Part shown: positions 16,780 through 26,398 of the stretch, one piece after another | Layout: each line of letters begins with the position of its first letter | Position numbering within the stretch: the first letter of the stretch is position 1 | Source of the DNA: Occultella aeris | GTDB lineage: Bacteria > Actinomycetota > Actinomycetes > Actinomycetales > Beutenbergiaceae | DNA length: 49,323 nucleotides | Reading direction: 5' to 3' | Assembly: GCF_902703175.1 (NCBI RefSeq) | Contig: NZ_CACRYJ010000029.1 | Coordinates: 1-49,323, forward strand | Notes under the pieces: model-generated | Told to the model about the DNA's origin: nothing | Databases searched by the model: none | What the model saw: the letters and a program-made list of their open reading frames with translations, nothing else | Translations under genes and position numbers: made by a program

Positions 16780-17507
16780 GGGGTCTCCTCGGTGGAGGTG
16801 GGGGATTTCTGCGGTTCGGGGGCCAGCGGGCCGAGATCGACCGGCTCGATGGCGGTGTCGTAGCGGTACAGCTGGGCAGGCCGGTGCCGGCCGCCGGTGC
16901 GGACCTGACCGGTGGGGACGACGGCGCCGCTCGCCTCGACCTGGCGGCGGAAGTTGGCCGGGTCGACCGGTTTGCCGAGCACCACCTCGTGCACCTCGCG
17001 CAGCTCGCGCAGGGTGAACGTCTCGCCAAGGAAGGCGTGGGCGATCCGGGAGTACTCGACCTTCGTGCGCAGCCGCCAGAGCGCGTAGTCCACGATCCGG
17101 TTGTGATCGAAGGCCAGGTCCGGCAGCCGGTCCGCGGCGAGCCAGCGCACGTTCTGGCCGGTGGTGGCCAAGTGTGCCTCCTCGGCGCCGATCATCGCCC
17201 AGTACACGACCGAGACCACCCGCCCGTGCTCGGCGCCGGGCCGGTCCGCGTCGCCGAACGCGTAGAGCTGCTCCAGGTAGTTCGGGCGCAGCCCGGTGGT
17301 CTCCAGCAGGGTCCGGGAGGCGGCGTCGGCCAGGCCCTCGTCCTCGCGCAGGGGACCGCCAGGCAGCGCCCAGCGTCCGTCGAACGGGTCCCGCAGGCGC
17401 ACCACGAGCGGCAGCCAGAGCTGGGGCCGGGTGCCGACCGCGGCGGAACTGCGCTCGTCGGGGCGCAGCGCGAAGATCACCGTGGACACCGCGAGCGTCG
17501 GTGCCAT
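16776..17507 (-). CDS. nrtR: NrtR-type Nudix-related regulator of NAD biosynthesis
   Basis: A 243-residue protein with an N-terminal Nudix-like domain and a C-terminal winged-helix region (EYSRIAHAFLGETFTLRELREVHEVVLG, then NFRRQVEASG). NrtR proteins repress NAD genes and release DNA when they bind ADP-ribose. The Nudix box is degenerate: residues 65-72 read RTLLETTG instead of R-E-U-x-E-E-x-G, losing two catalytic Glu, which fits a regulator rather than a hydrolase. The ATG at 17507 has a near-perfect AGGAGGTGA just upstream; a start 27 bases earlier lacks one. It heads the nadABC-desulfurase operon and likely autoregulates through the dyad at 17538-17583. Confidence 0.9.
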   Translation of the reverse strand: MAPTLAVSTVIFALRPDERSSAAVGTRPQLWLPLVVRLRDPFDGRWALPGGPLREDEGLADAASRTLLETTGLRPNYLEQLYAFGDADRPGAEHGRVVSVVYWAMIGAEEAHLATTGQNVRWLAADRLPDLAFDHNRIVDYALWRLRTKVEYSRIAHAFLGETFTLRELREVHEVVLGKPVDPANFRRQVEASGAVVPTGQVRTGGRHRPAQLYRYDTAIEPVDLGPLAPEPQKSPTSTEETP

Positions 17508-17537
17508 GGTCACCTCCTGGAGAGTAAGAGTCATTGA

Positions 17538-17583
17538 GACGTTAACGCTGGACTGATCTTAAGGTCACTCGGACAATAACGTC
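17538..17583. promoter_or_regulatory. symmetric operator between nrtR-nad operon and nucleoside hydrolase
   Basis: A nested dyad with one centre (17560.5): outer arms GACGTTA (17538-17544) and TAACGTC (17577-17583), inner core GATCTTAAGGTC (17555-17566) around CTTAAG. Candidate promoters overlap it on both strands: plus TGGACT-N17-GACAAT, minus TGGACG-N17-TTAAGA. It is the natural NrtR target and could control both divergent units. The symmetry is visible in the sequence; NrtR binding is inferred. Confidence 0.65.
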
Positions 17584-17636
17584 CAGTCCGGTCCAACGGG
17601 CGATACGCTGGGCAGCCTTGACGAGGAGGTCCAGCA

Positions 17637-18623
17637 GTGCGGCGGCTGATCATCGACACGGACCCGGGCATCGACGACGCGATCGCGCTGTTGTTCCTGT
17701 GCGCCGCCGCGGCGGCGCCGGCGAACGGGCTGCAGATCGACGGCGTCACGACCGTCGGCGGCAACGCCGACCTGGACCAGGTGACCGGGAACGCACTGCG
17801 CCTGCTGGAGTTCGCCGGCCGGACCGACATCGGTGTGTATCGCGGCCGCGAGGGCAGGGCCGCCCGTGGCCGGGAGTTCAGCCCGGACGTGCACGGCGCG
17901 GACGGGCTCGGCGGCGAGGGTGGCCGGACGGTCACCATGCGCGAACGGGAGGAGTCCGCCGTCGACTTCCTCCTCTCGCACACCGCCGCCCACCCGGGCG
18001 AGGTCACGCTGCTCACGCTCGGCCCGCTGACGAACGTCGCGGCAGCCGTCGCGGCCGACCCGGCGTTCGCCGGCAACGTCGCCTCCCTGGTGCTCATGGG
18101 CGGGGCGGAGGGCGGGGGCAACATGACGCAGTGGGCCGAGTTCAACCTCTGGTGCGACCCGGGGGCGTCGGAGGCCGTGTTCGCCGCGGGCTTCCCCGAC
18201 GTGGTCATGGTCGGCCTGGACGCGACCGCGGAGGCGGATCTGACGCCGGGGATCGGCGAGTTGCTGCTCCGCCTGGACACCCCGGTGTCCCGCTTCATCC
18301 ACGCGATCACCCGCACGTACGCGAACTTCGCGTTCATCGCCAACGGGAGCCTGTCGTTCGACCTGCACGACCCGCTCGCCGCCGCCTACCTGCTCGACCC
18401 CGAGGTGATCGCGACAGCCGAGGCCGACGTCACCATCGCCGTCGACGGCGAGCAGGAGGGCAGGTCCCTGGTGGCCCGCACCGGCGACTTCCCGGGCACC
18501 GCGGCCAATGCCCTCGTCGCCACCGGCGCGGACACGGCCCGCTTCTACCGGCTCCTGCTGACCACCCTGTTCCCGGAGTCCGCCGCGGAGGTCGAGCGCG
18601 TCGTCGCTGACGAGTACCGCTGA
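17637..18623 (+). CDS. inosine/uridine-preferring nucleoside hydrolase family protein
   Basis: A 328-residue nucleoside hydrolase. The calcium- and ribose-binding N-terminal motif IIDTDPGIDDAIALL is intact, as are the VTTVGGNADL, TLGPLTNVAAA, LMGGAEGGGNMTQWAEFN and HDPLAA segments. The family splits the N-glycosidic bond of ribonucleosides. The start is a GTG with GAGGAGG 8 bases upstream. It is divergent from the NAD operon and shares its operator region, so a nicotinamide- or nicotinate-riboside substrate feeding NAD salvage is a reasonable guess; ordinary purine or pyrimidine salvage is the alternative. The last 16 codons recur, decayed, at 19901. Confidence 0.93.
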   Translation: MRRLIIDTDPGIDDAIALLFLCAAAAAPANGLQIDGVTTVGGNADLDQVTGNALRLLEFAGRTDIGVYRGREGRAARGREFSPDVHGADGLGGEGGRTVTMREREESAVDFLLSHTAAHPGEVTLLTLGPLTNVAAAVAADPAFAGNVASLVLMGGAEGGGNMTQWAEFNLWCDPGASEAVFAAGFPDVVMVGLDATAEADLTPGIGELLLRLDTPVSRFIHAITRTYANFAFIANGSLSFDLHDPLAAAYLLDPEVIATAEADVTIAVDGEQEGRSLVARTGDFPGTAANALVATGADTARFYRLLLTTLFPESAAEVERVVADEYR

Positions 18624-18686
18624 CGATCCGACGAGTATGCCGACGGCGTCGGGCGACCTGCCGGTGTGCCGGTCGGGCGGCGGTGA

Positions 18687-19085
18687 CTACGCCGAGACCT
18701 CGGCCGCGTCGCTCTGGGCCTCGGCCGCACCGGCCTCGGCACACCCCTCGAACGGGGCGCGGTCCAGTTCGCTCGCGGCCCACCGGCCGAGCTGATCCAG
18801 GATCGGCTGCAGGCTCTCTCCGCGCTCGGTCAGCGCGTAACTGATCTGAGGCGGGCGGCCATCGGTCTCGGTCCGCACGACCACCCCGAAATCGGCCAGG
18901 TCCACGAGCCGGTCGGCCAGGACCGAGTCCGTGATCGGACCGACGGCCCGGCGCAACTCGGAGAACTTCATCGGCCCGTTGCGCAGCACCGAGAGGATCG
19001 GTCCGCTCCAGCGCTTGCCCAGCAGGTCGAACGCCCGGCGCACGCCCGTGTCGCACTCCGCGTGGCTGTGGGCATCGGCAGACAT
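18687..19085 (-). CDS. HxlR-family winged-helix regulator
   Basis: A 132-residue HxlR/MarR-like regulator. Typical pattern: ECDTGVRRAFDLLGKRWSGPIL with a conserved N-terminal Cys, then MKFSELRRAVGPITDSVLADRLVDLADFGVVVR, and ISYALTERGESLQPIL. Members often sense electrophiles, quinones or oxidants through the Cys. It is divergent from the azoreductase gene with a palindromic region between, so it is probably the repressor or activator of that gene and of itself. Confidence 0.92.
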   Translation of the reverse strand: MSADAHSHAECDTGVRRAFDLLGKRWSGPILSVLRNGPMKFSELRRAVGPITDSVLADRLVDLADFGVVVRTETDGRPPQISYALTERGESLQPILDQLGRWAASELDRAPFEGCAEAGAAEAQSDAAEVSA

Positions 19086-19149
19086 CTGCTGAGTTTACCC
19101 TGCCCGAGGGCCTGGTGCTCGGTTTTCACGAGTGCTAGGTTTCTACGAG

Positions 19150-19168
19150 CACTAGCATCCTGCTAGTG
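19150..19168. promoter_or_regulatory. palindromic operator between hxlR and azoreductase genes
   Basis: CACTAGC (19150-19156), spacer ATCCT, GCTAGTG (19162-19168): perfect 7-base arms. A further half-site AGTGCT lies ~20 bases to the left, pairing with the AGCACT that overlaps the left arm. This is the likely HxlR binding region for both divergent genes, sited 23 bases before the azoreductase ATG. Confidence 0.7.
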
Positions 19169-19191
19169 ACTTGAACCCGCTCGGAGGTCCC

Positions 19192-19842
19192 ATGCCCACC
19201 CTGTTCCGCCTCGACGCCAGCATTCGATTCGAGGGCTCGCACAGCAGCCGGATCGCCGACATCGTCGAGTCCGAGTGGCGCGCCCAGCACCCGGACGGCG
19301 CCGTGGCAACCCGCCACCTCGGGCGCGACCCGATCCCGGCCGACGCCTGGCCACAGGCCGCCTTCGCGCCGCCGACCGGACGTTCCACGCACCAGCAACG
19401 CGCCGTCGACCTCGCCACCGAGCTGGCCGACGAGCTCCTCGCGGCCGACGTCCTGCTGCTGGCGGTGCCGCTGTACAACTTCGGGGTCTCCCAGCACTTC
19501 AAGACCTGGACGGACCTGGCGCTCACCGACCCGCGGCTGGCCCCCGGGGACTCGCCGAGCCTGGCCGGCAAGCGCGCGGTGCTCGCCACCGTCCGTGGCG
19601 GCGCGTACGGCGCGGGGACCCCGCGGGAGGGGTGGGACCACGCGACGCCGTGGATGCGGCGCATCCTCGAGGATGTCTGGAACCTGGACCTGGACGTGGT
19701 CGAGACGGAGTTCACGCTCGTCGGCACGAACCCGGCGCTCGACCAGTTCTCCGACCTCGCTGCCCGCATGCACGCCGAGGCCGAGGAACTGGCCCACGAG
19801 TACGGGCGAGCCCTGGCGAAGGGCGCCCGCGCGGCGGCCTGA
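19192..19842 (+). CDS. FMN-dependent NADH:quinone oxidoreductase / azoreductase (AzoR family)
   Basis: A 216-residue flavodoxin-fold enzyme. Recognised by TLFRLDASIRFEGSHSSRIAD (phosphate-binding loop of FMN), LLAVPLYNFGVSQHFKTWTD (flavin loop) and ATVRGGAYGAG. AzoR-type enzymes reduce quinones by two electrons and can reduce azo dyes. The ATG at 19192 is preferred over one 21 bases upstream because GGAGG lies 4 bases before it. The divergent HxlR regulator suggests induction by quinones or other electrophiles. Confidence 0.9.
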   Translation: MPTLFRLDASIRFEGSHSSRIADIVESEWRAQHPDGAVATRHLGRDPIPADAWPQAAFAPPTGRSTHQQRAVDLATELADELLAADVLLLAVPLYNFGVSQHFKTWTDLALTDPRLAPGDSPSLAGKRAVLATVRGGAYGAGTPREGWDHATPWMRRILEDVWNLDLDVVETEFTLVGTNPALDQFSDLAARMHAEAEELAHEYGRALAKGARAAA

Positions 19843-19900
19843 CCTGCGCGTTCGGCACCGCCGCCAGCGGCTCGGCGGACCGTGGCCGCCCGGGCCGTGG

Positions 19901-19959
19901 CCGGAGTCGGCCGAGGAGGTCGACCGGGTCGTCGCCGGCGAGTACCCGTGACGATACGA
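19901..19959 (+). pseudogene. decayed second copy of the nucleoside hydrolase 3' end
   Basis: These 59 bases match 18573-18631 at 50 positions without gaps. They read PESAEEVDRVVAGEYP then stop, against PESAAEVERVVADEYR then stop in the intact gene; the match runs 8 bases past the stop. Nothing else of the gene is seen upstream. The hxlR-azoR pair lies exactly between the two copies. Confidence 0.75.
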
Positions 19960-19981
19960 TGGCCCCGGTATCTGTTCGCGC

Positions 19982-20538
19982 GTGAAGGGTTTCGCCTCGG
20001 TGGTCACAACGTCTCGCCTCCTCAAGATCACCGGTTCGTTGGCCGTGGGCGCCCTGGCCCTCACGGCCTGTTCCGCGAACCCGGGCGCCGCGGCCGTCGT
20101 GGACGGGAGCCGCATCACCGAGAACACGTTGGCCACCACGGACACCCAGTTGTCCCCGATGCTGACCGCGGACCCCGCCCCGACGCAGGTGCTCCAACTG
20201 CTCATCGCGGCCCCGCAGTTCCTCCAGGTCGCCTCCGAGAACGGGATCGCCTACTCCGACCAGCAGGCGCAGGAGGTGCTCGAGGCCACTGCGGCCGCTC
20301 AGGGCGTGCCGGTCGCCGACTACAGCGCGGACACCCTGCGGGTGACCCGGATGATCCTCGCCCAGGGCGACCTCAGCCAGAGCCCGGACGGTCAGGCGAT
20401 CCTCGACGACGCCAACGCGCGGCTGACGGACTCCGACGTCGTGATCAGCCCCCGCTACGGCGAGTGGGACGCCGAGGCCAATGCCATCGCAGCCGTCACT
20501 CCCGACTGGATCCTCGCACCCGAGGCCCCGGTCGCCGG

Positions 20539-20542
<4 letters not shown>
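19982..20542 (+). CDS. SurA-N-like lipoprotein
   Basis: A 186-residue secreted lipoprotein with signal peptide and lipobox ALTAC followed by SANPGAAAVVDGSRITENTLATTD, which resembles the start of the SurA/PrsA chaperone N-domain (a 'V-x-G-x-x-I' strand then a helix). There is no PPIase domain; length is too short for one. The start is a GTG; no strong ribosome binding site is seen and a second in-frame GTG at 20000 is possible. It overlaps mazG (ATGA). Lipoproteins of this kind commonly sit between mfd and mazG-eno in actinobacteria. Its precise role is unknown. Confidence 0.8.
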
Positions 20543-22607
<2,065 letters not shown>

Positions 22608-22670
22608 GTCGGAGCGTCTGAGCCACAGCTGCCCGGTGCTGCTTCGGTTCGCACGGCCGGCAAGGCGGAA

Positions 22671-22710
22671 CGACGGCGGGTGTCCCCTCTCGAGGGGGCG
22701 CCCGCCGTCG
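22671..22710. terminator. terminator hairpin after eno
   Basis: CGACGGCGGG (22671-22680) pairs with CCCGCCGTCG (22701-22710), and the inner CCCC pairs with GGGG around a TCTCGA loop. It lies 64 bases after the eno stop. The ~130 bases between it and ftsB hold no gene. Confidence 0.8.
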
Positions 22711-22844
22711 GCGTGCGCGGGCCGAGGCCGGACCGGCCGGGCTGTCGCCGGCACCGATGTCAGTGGGCAGTCCTTGCCTGTTGTGGCACGACTCACGCCC
22801 TGCTGCTCCGCCGAAAACCCCGCGCCGTGAGAGAACATGAGGGA

Positions 22845-23507
22845 GTGAGTCCCCGACGTCCAGCCGCCCCGCGCTCGAGCGGGTCCGTGGCGACGACGAA
22901 TCGGCCCGCCACGTCGAGCCGCGCTGCCACCGGTGTGCGCGCGGCCTCTGCGCGCACACCGCGGTCTGCGTCGGCCGCTGCGAAGTCCGGCGCGAAGCCC
23001 GCAGCGAGGTCCGCCGCGAAGCCTGCCGCCAAGCCGGCCGCGAAGCCGACGGCCGCCCGCCGGGCCAGCGCGGCGAAGCAGGCCGGCGCCAGCACCGAGG
23101 TACACAAGGCGCCACGACAGATCACGGTCCGCACCCTCGTGCTCTTCGTGGTGATCCTGATGGCCTTCATCGTGCTCGCTCCCACGCTGCGCGCGTACAT
23201 CACCCAGCAGGAACGCCACCGTGCCCTGAGTGCCCAGATCGTGGCCGCCGAGCAGCGCAACGCCGAACTGACCGACGCCGTCGAGCAGTGGAACGACGAC
23301 GCCTACGTGCAGGCCAGGGCGCGCGACCGGCTCGGGTTCGTGATGCCGGGGGAGACCCCCTACCGGGTGGTCGACCCCGAGACGATCACCGGCGAGGAGC
23401 CCGCCGCCGACCCGGCCGAGAACGGACCCGTGAGCGTGCCCCCGACCGGCCCGTGGTACCTGACCGTGTGGGACTCCGTCCAGGTGGCCGGGGAGGTCTC
23501 CGACTGA
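22845..23507 (+). CDS. ftsB: septum formation initiator FtsB/DivIC-like protein
   Basis: A bitopic cell-division protein of ~220 residues. It has a long cytoplasmic Lys/Ala-rich N-terminus with AKPAAKPAAKP-type repeats, one membrane helix (RTLVLFVVILMAFIVLAPTL), then a coiled coil (QQERHRALSAQIVAAEQRNAELTDAVEQW) and the DPAYVQARARDRLGFV-like motif of the family. In actinobacteria it acts with FtsL/FtsQ in the divisome. The start is uncertain: GTG at 22845 has a close GAGGGA, a GTG at 22827 is an alternative. It is next to eno, the usual position, and overlaps the DUF501 gene. Confidence 0.88.
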   Translation: MSPRRPAAPRSSGSVATTNRPATSSRAATGVRAASARTPRSASAAAKSGAKPAARSAAKPAAKPAAKPTAARRASAAKQAGASTEVHKAPRQITVRTLVLFVVILMAFIVLAPTLRAYITQQERHRALSAQIVAAEQRNAELTDAVEQWNDDAYVQARARDRLGFVMPGETPYRVVDPETITGEEPAADPAENGPVSVPPTGPWYLTVWDSVQVAGEVSD

Positions 23508-24025
23508 TGACCGCCTCCGAGAGCGATGGTGTGACCCCGTCCGGCGTGAGCGCCGCCGACCTGGACGTGCTCGCCGAGCAGCTCGGCCGCCCGGCCCGCG
23601 GTGTGGTCTCCGTGGCCGCCCGGTGCGTGTGCGGCCGTCCCACCGTGGTCCGCACCGCCCCCCGCCTGGAGGACGGCACGCCGTTCCCCACGACGTACTA
23701 CCTGACCAGTCCCGGTGCCGTCGCCGCCGTGAGCACCCTGGAGGCGAGCGGGGTGATGCGTGAGATGTCCGAGCGCCTCACCCAGGACCCCGAGCTCGCC
23801 GCCGACTACGCCCGCGCGCACGAGCACTACCTCGCCCAGCGCGCCGAGCTGGGCGAGGTCCCCGAGATCGACGGCATCTCCGCCGGCGGCATGCCCACCC
23901 GGGTGAAGTGCCTGCACGTGCTCGTCGCGCACTCGCTCGCGGCCGGGCCCGGCGTGAATCCGCTCGGCGACGAGGCCCTCGCGCTCATCGCGGATGTCTG
24001 GAGACCGGACCGCTGCACCTGTTGA
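23507..24025 (+). CDS. DUF501 protein
   Basis: A 172-residue protein of the DUF501 family, found almost always between ftsB and ppx in actinobacteria. Seen: RGVVSVAARCVCGRPTVVRTAPRL with two Cys, TTYYLTSPGAVAAVSTLEASG, and the C-terminal MPTRVKCLHVLVAHSLAAGPGVNPLGD and PDRCTC segments with further conserved Cys/His that could bind metal. The ATG shares bases with the ftsB stop (TGATG). The function of the family is not established. Confidence 0.92.
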   Translation: MTASESDGVTPSGVSAADLDVLAEQLGRPARGVVSVAARCVCGRPTVVRTAPRLEDGTPFPTTYYLTSPGAVAAVSTLEASGVMREMSERLTQDPELAADYARAHEHYLAQRAELGEVPEIDGISAGGMPTRVKCLHVLVAHSLAAGPGVNPLGDEALALIADVWRPDRCTC

Positions 24026-24050
24026 CGCCCGGAGGTGGGAGGCTGTGGGG

Positions 24051-25037
24051 GTGACTCGTGTGGCTGCCATCGACTGCGGAACGAACTCCATCCGGCTGCT
24101 CATCGCGGACCGGTCCCCGGACCGGCGCTCGCTGACGCATGTGGTCCGCCGGCTGGAGATGGTCCGGCTCGGGCAGGGCGTGGACGCGACCGGCCGGTTC
24201 GACCCGGTCGCACTGGCTCGCACCCTCGCCGCGACCGAGACCTACGCGCAGCTGTGCCGGGAGCATGGCGTCGAGGCGATCCGGTTCGTGGCCACCTCGG
24301 CGACCCGTGACGCGAGCAACCGGGACGAGTTCCTCGACGGCGTCCGTGAGCGTCTCGGCGTTCCGGCGGAGGTGATCTCCGGGGCCGAGGAAGCCTCCCT
24401 CTCGTTCGCCGGCGTGATCAGTGGGATCGGGCCGCGGGCCGAGGCCCCCTACCTCGTCGTCGACATCGGTGGTGGGTCCTCCGAGCTGGTCCTCGGGCGG
24501 ACGAGCCCGACGGCGTCCATCTCGTTGGACATCGGATCGGTGCGCCTGACCGAGCGGCACCTGCGCGACGACCCGCCCACCCCGGCGCAGGTCGAGGCGG
24601 CCGCGGCGGCCATCCGCACCCTCCTCGACGACGCCGCGGCACGGGTGCCGCTCGGCCAGGTGGCCACCCTGGTGGGCGTCGCCGGGTCGGTCACCACCGT
24701 CACCGCCCATGCCCTCGGCCTGGACACCTACCGCCCGGAGCGGATCGACGGTGCCATGCTGCCCGTCGACCAGGCCCTGGCCGCCTGCCAGGACCTGGTC
24801 GCGATGGACCGGGCGGCGCGGGTCGCCCTGCCCTACCTGCACCCCGGCCGCGTGGACGTGATCGCTGCCGGTGCGCTGATCTGGTTCGAGATCATCTCGC
24901 GGGTGGTCGCCGAGGTCGCCGCCGCCGGGGGATCGCTCACCCACGTGCGGACCAGCGAGCACGACATCCTCGACGGCATCGCGCTCACGGTCGGTCCGCC
25001 CGAAACCCCTGACACCGCCACGCCCGATAGGCGATGA
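24051..25037 (+). CDS. exopolyphosphatase / pppGpp phosphohydrolase (Ppx/GppA family)
   Basis: A 328-residue ASKHA-fold phosphatase acting on polyphosphate and/or the pppGpp alarmone. Seen: the phosphate-1 loop AAIDCGTNSIRLLI, FVATSATRDASNRDEFL, the VVDIGGGSSELVLG phosphate-2 loop and VGVAGSVTTVTAHALGL. The short form, without the C-terminal HD-like domain, is the normal actinobacterial Ppx type. The GTG at 24051 is chosen for GGGAGG upstream; other in-frame GTGs lie at 24045 and 24060. Confidence 0.93.
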   Translation: MTRVAAIDCGTNSIRLLIADRSPDRRSLTHVVRRLEMVRLGQGVDATGRFDPVALARTLAATETYAQLCREHGVEAIRFVATSATRDASNRDEFLDGVRERLGVPAEVISGAEEASLSFAGVISGIGPRAEAPYLVVDIGGGSSELVLGRTSPTASISLDIGSVRLTERHLRDDPPTPAQVEAAAAAIRTLLDDAAARVPLGQVATLVGVAGSVTTVTAHALGLDTYRPERIDGAMLPVDQALAACQDLVAMDRAARVALPYLHPGRVDVIAAGALIWFEIISRVVAEVAAAGGSLTHVRTSEHDILDGIALTVGPPETPDTATPDRR

Positions 25038-26041
25038 CGGCGGGCGGGCGTCCGCCCGGCGTCGACTACGCGTCCACACCACGCTGGGTGCGGATCGCCA
25101 GCATCCCGGTCATGGTCATCGCCGGGGCGCTGACGTCGGTGCAGGCCCTCATCAACGGCACGTTCCGCGCCGAGCTCGGCACCGGGATGCGCGCGGCCGG
25201 AGTGGCGGCCACGGTCTCGATGCTCGGCGGGTTGACGACGATCCTGATCATCGCGGTCTCGATCCCGACGGCGCGGCGGGGCGTGGTCACACTCGCGCGC
25301 GCCATCCGGTCCGGCTCCTACCCGTGGTGGACGTTCGTCGGCGGCTGCGTCGGCGGTGTGTTCGTGCTCAGCCAGGCGCTCTCGGTGAGCGTGATCGGGG
25401 TGGCCCTGTTCGCCGTCGCCGCCGTCGCGGGCCAGACCACGGCGGCCCTGCTGGTCGATCGCACCAGCCTGGCCCCGGGCGGCCCGCAACCCCTGAGTCC
25501 GGGCCGCGTCGTCGCCGCCGGGTCGGCCGTCGCGGCGGTGCTGATCGCCTCTATCGGCGGGGTCGCGACCGGGCCGGACGCTTCCTGGGAGGTCGTCGTC
25601 CTGGTGCTGTTGCCGTTCCTCGGTGGAGCGGGCAATGCGTTCCAGCAGGCCGTGAACGGCCGGGTCGCCCGGATCGCCGGGCCGGTGCCGTCCACCGTGC
25701 TGAACGTGACCCTGGCGACCACCGTGGTGGTCGTGTTCCTGGCCGTTAGCCTGATCGCACCAGGGGAGGATCTCGGGGCGTGGCCCACGCAGTGGTGGAT
25801 GTACCTGGCCGGGCTCATCGGGATCACGTTCATCTTCCTGGCCGCCGCGCTGGTGCACGTGCACGGTGTGCTCACCCTCGCCCTGCTGACCATCGCCGGC
25901 CAGGTGATCGCCGCGGAGGTGCTCAACGCGCTCACCCCGGGCGGCTCCATCACGCTGGCCAGTGCGCTCGCGACCCTGCTCGTCGTCGTCGGGGTGACGG
26001 TGGCCCTGGTCACCGCCCGACGCCGCTCGAGAGGCAAGTAG
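25034..26041 (+). CDS. YdcZ/DUF606-type DMT-superfamily membrane protein
   Basis: A 335-residue integral membrane protein with about ten helices arranged as two similar halves; each half begins with a V-Q-A-x-I-N-G / F-Q-Q-A-V-N-G motif (SVQALINGTFRAELG and NAFQQAVNGRVAR). This is the internal duplication of the YdcZ (DUF606) family in the drug/metabolite transporter superfamily. The substrate is not known. Its ATG overlaps the ppx stop (ATGA), so it is cotranscribed with the ftsB-DUF501-ppx run. The hairpin array at 26073 lies just downstream and could end its transcript. Confidence 0.88.
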   Translation: MTAGGRPPGVDYASTPRWVRIASIPVMVIAGALTSVQALINGTFRAELGTGMRAAGVAATVSMLGGLTTILIIAVSIPTARRGVVTLARAIRSGSYPWWTFVGGCVGGVFVLSQALSVSVIGVALFAVAAVAGQTTAALLVDRTSLAPGGPQPLSPGRVVAAGSAVAAVLIASIGGVATGPDASWEVVVLVLLPFLGGAGNAFQQAVNGRVARIAGPVPSTVLNVTLATTVVVVFLAVSLIAPGEDLGAWPTQWWMYLAGLIGITFIFLAAALVHVHGVLTLALLTIAGQVIAAEVLNALTPGGSITLASALATLLVVVGVTVALVTARRRSRGK

Positions 26042-26072
26042 CACCCTCGCCTCTTCCACGAGACCCTCGTTC

Positions 26073-26287
26073 CGCTGACCCGAGTTGTGGGTCAAGGGGC
26101 GCTGACCCGCATTTCGGGTCAGTGGAGTGACGACGGAGTTCCCACATTCGTTCGGCTGACCCGAGTTGTGGGTCAAGGGGCGCTGACCCGCATTTCGGGT
26201 CAGTGGAGTCACGACGGGGTTCCCCGACGCACGTTCCGCTGACGCGAGTTGTGGGTCACGTGGGCGCTGACCCGCACTTCGGGTCAC
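26073..26287. repeat. three tandem copies of a paired-hairpin (BIME/REP-like) element
   Basis: Each copy has hairpin A, TGACCC-GAGTTGT-GGGTCA, followed 7-8 bases later by hairpin B, CTGACCCG-CATTT-CGGGTCAG. Hairpin A starts at 26076, 26157 and 26240; hairpin B starts at 26102, 26183 and 26267, so the period is 81-84 bases. Copies 1 and 2 are almost identical; copy 3 has TGACGC in A and CACTT in the B loop with one lost end pair. Spacers between copies also share GTGGAGT(G/C)ACGACGG. No gene lies in the 380-base gap 26042-26421; this array and the operators below fill most of it. Confidence 0.92.
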
Positions 26288-26340
26288 TGGAGCCGCGCGG
26301 GCGTGCGGACCGCTGGCCCAAAGGCCGCGCCTCGTCGACT

Positions 26341-26352
26341 GCAATGGATTGC
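26341..26352. promoter_or_regulatory. operator-like GCAA-N4-TTGC site, distal
   Basis: GCAATGGATTGC has the arms GCAA and TTGC found in the other three sites, but the centre is GG rather than CG. It is ~80 bases upstream of the first catabolic gene. Confidence 0.4.
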
Positions 26353-26398
26353 GGCTCTAGTATCTCCATACCCACTCTGGTACTTTCAACACAAGCCA

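Noticed and set aside
26073-26287. Possible CRISPR array
   Set aside because: Only three copies, the repeats contain two hairpins each, the spacers are similar to each other, and no cas gene is present.
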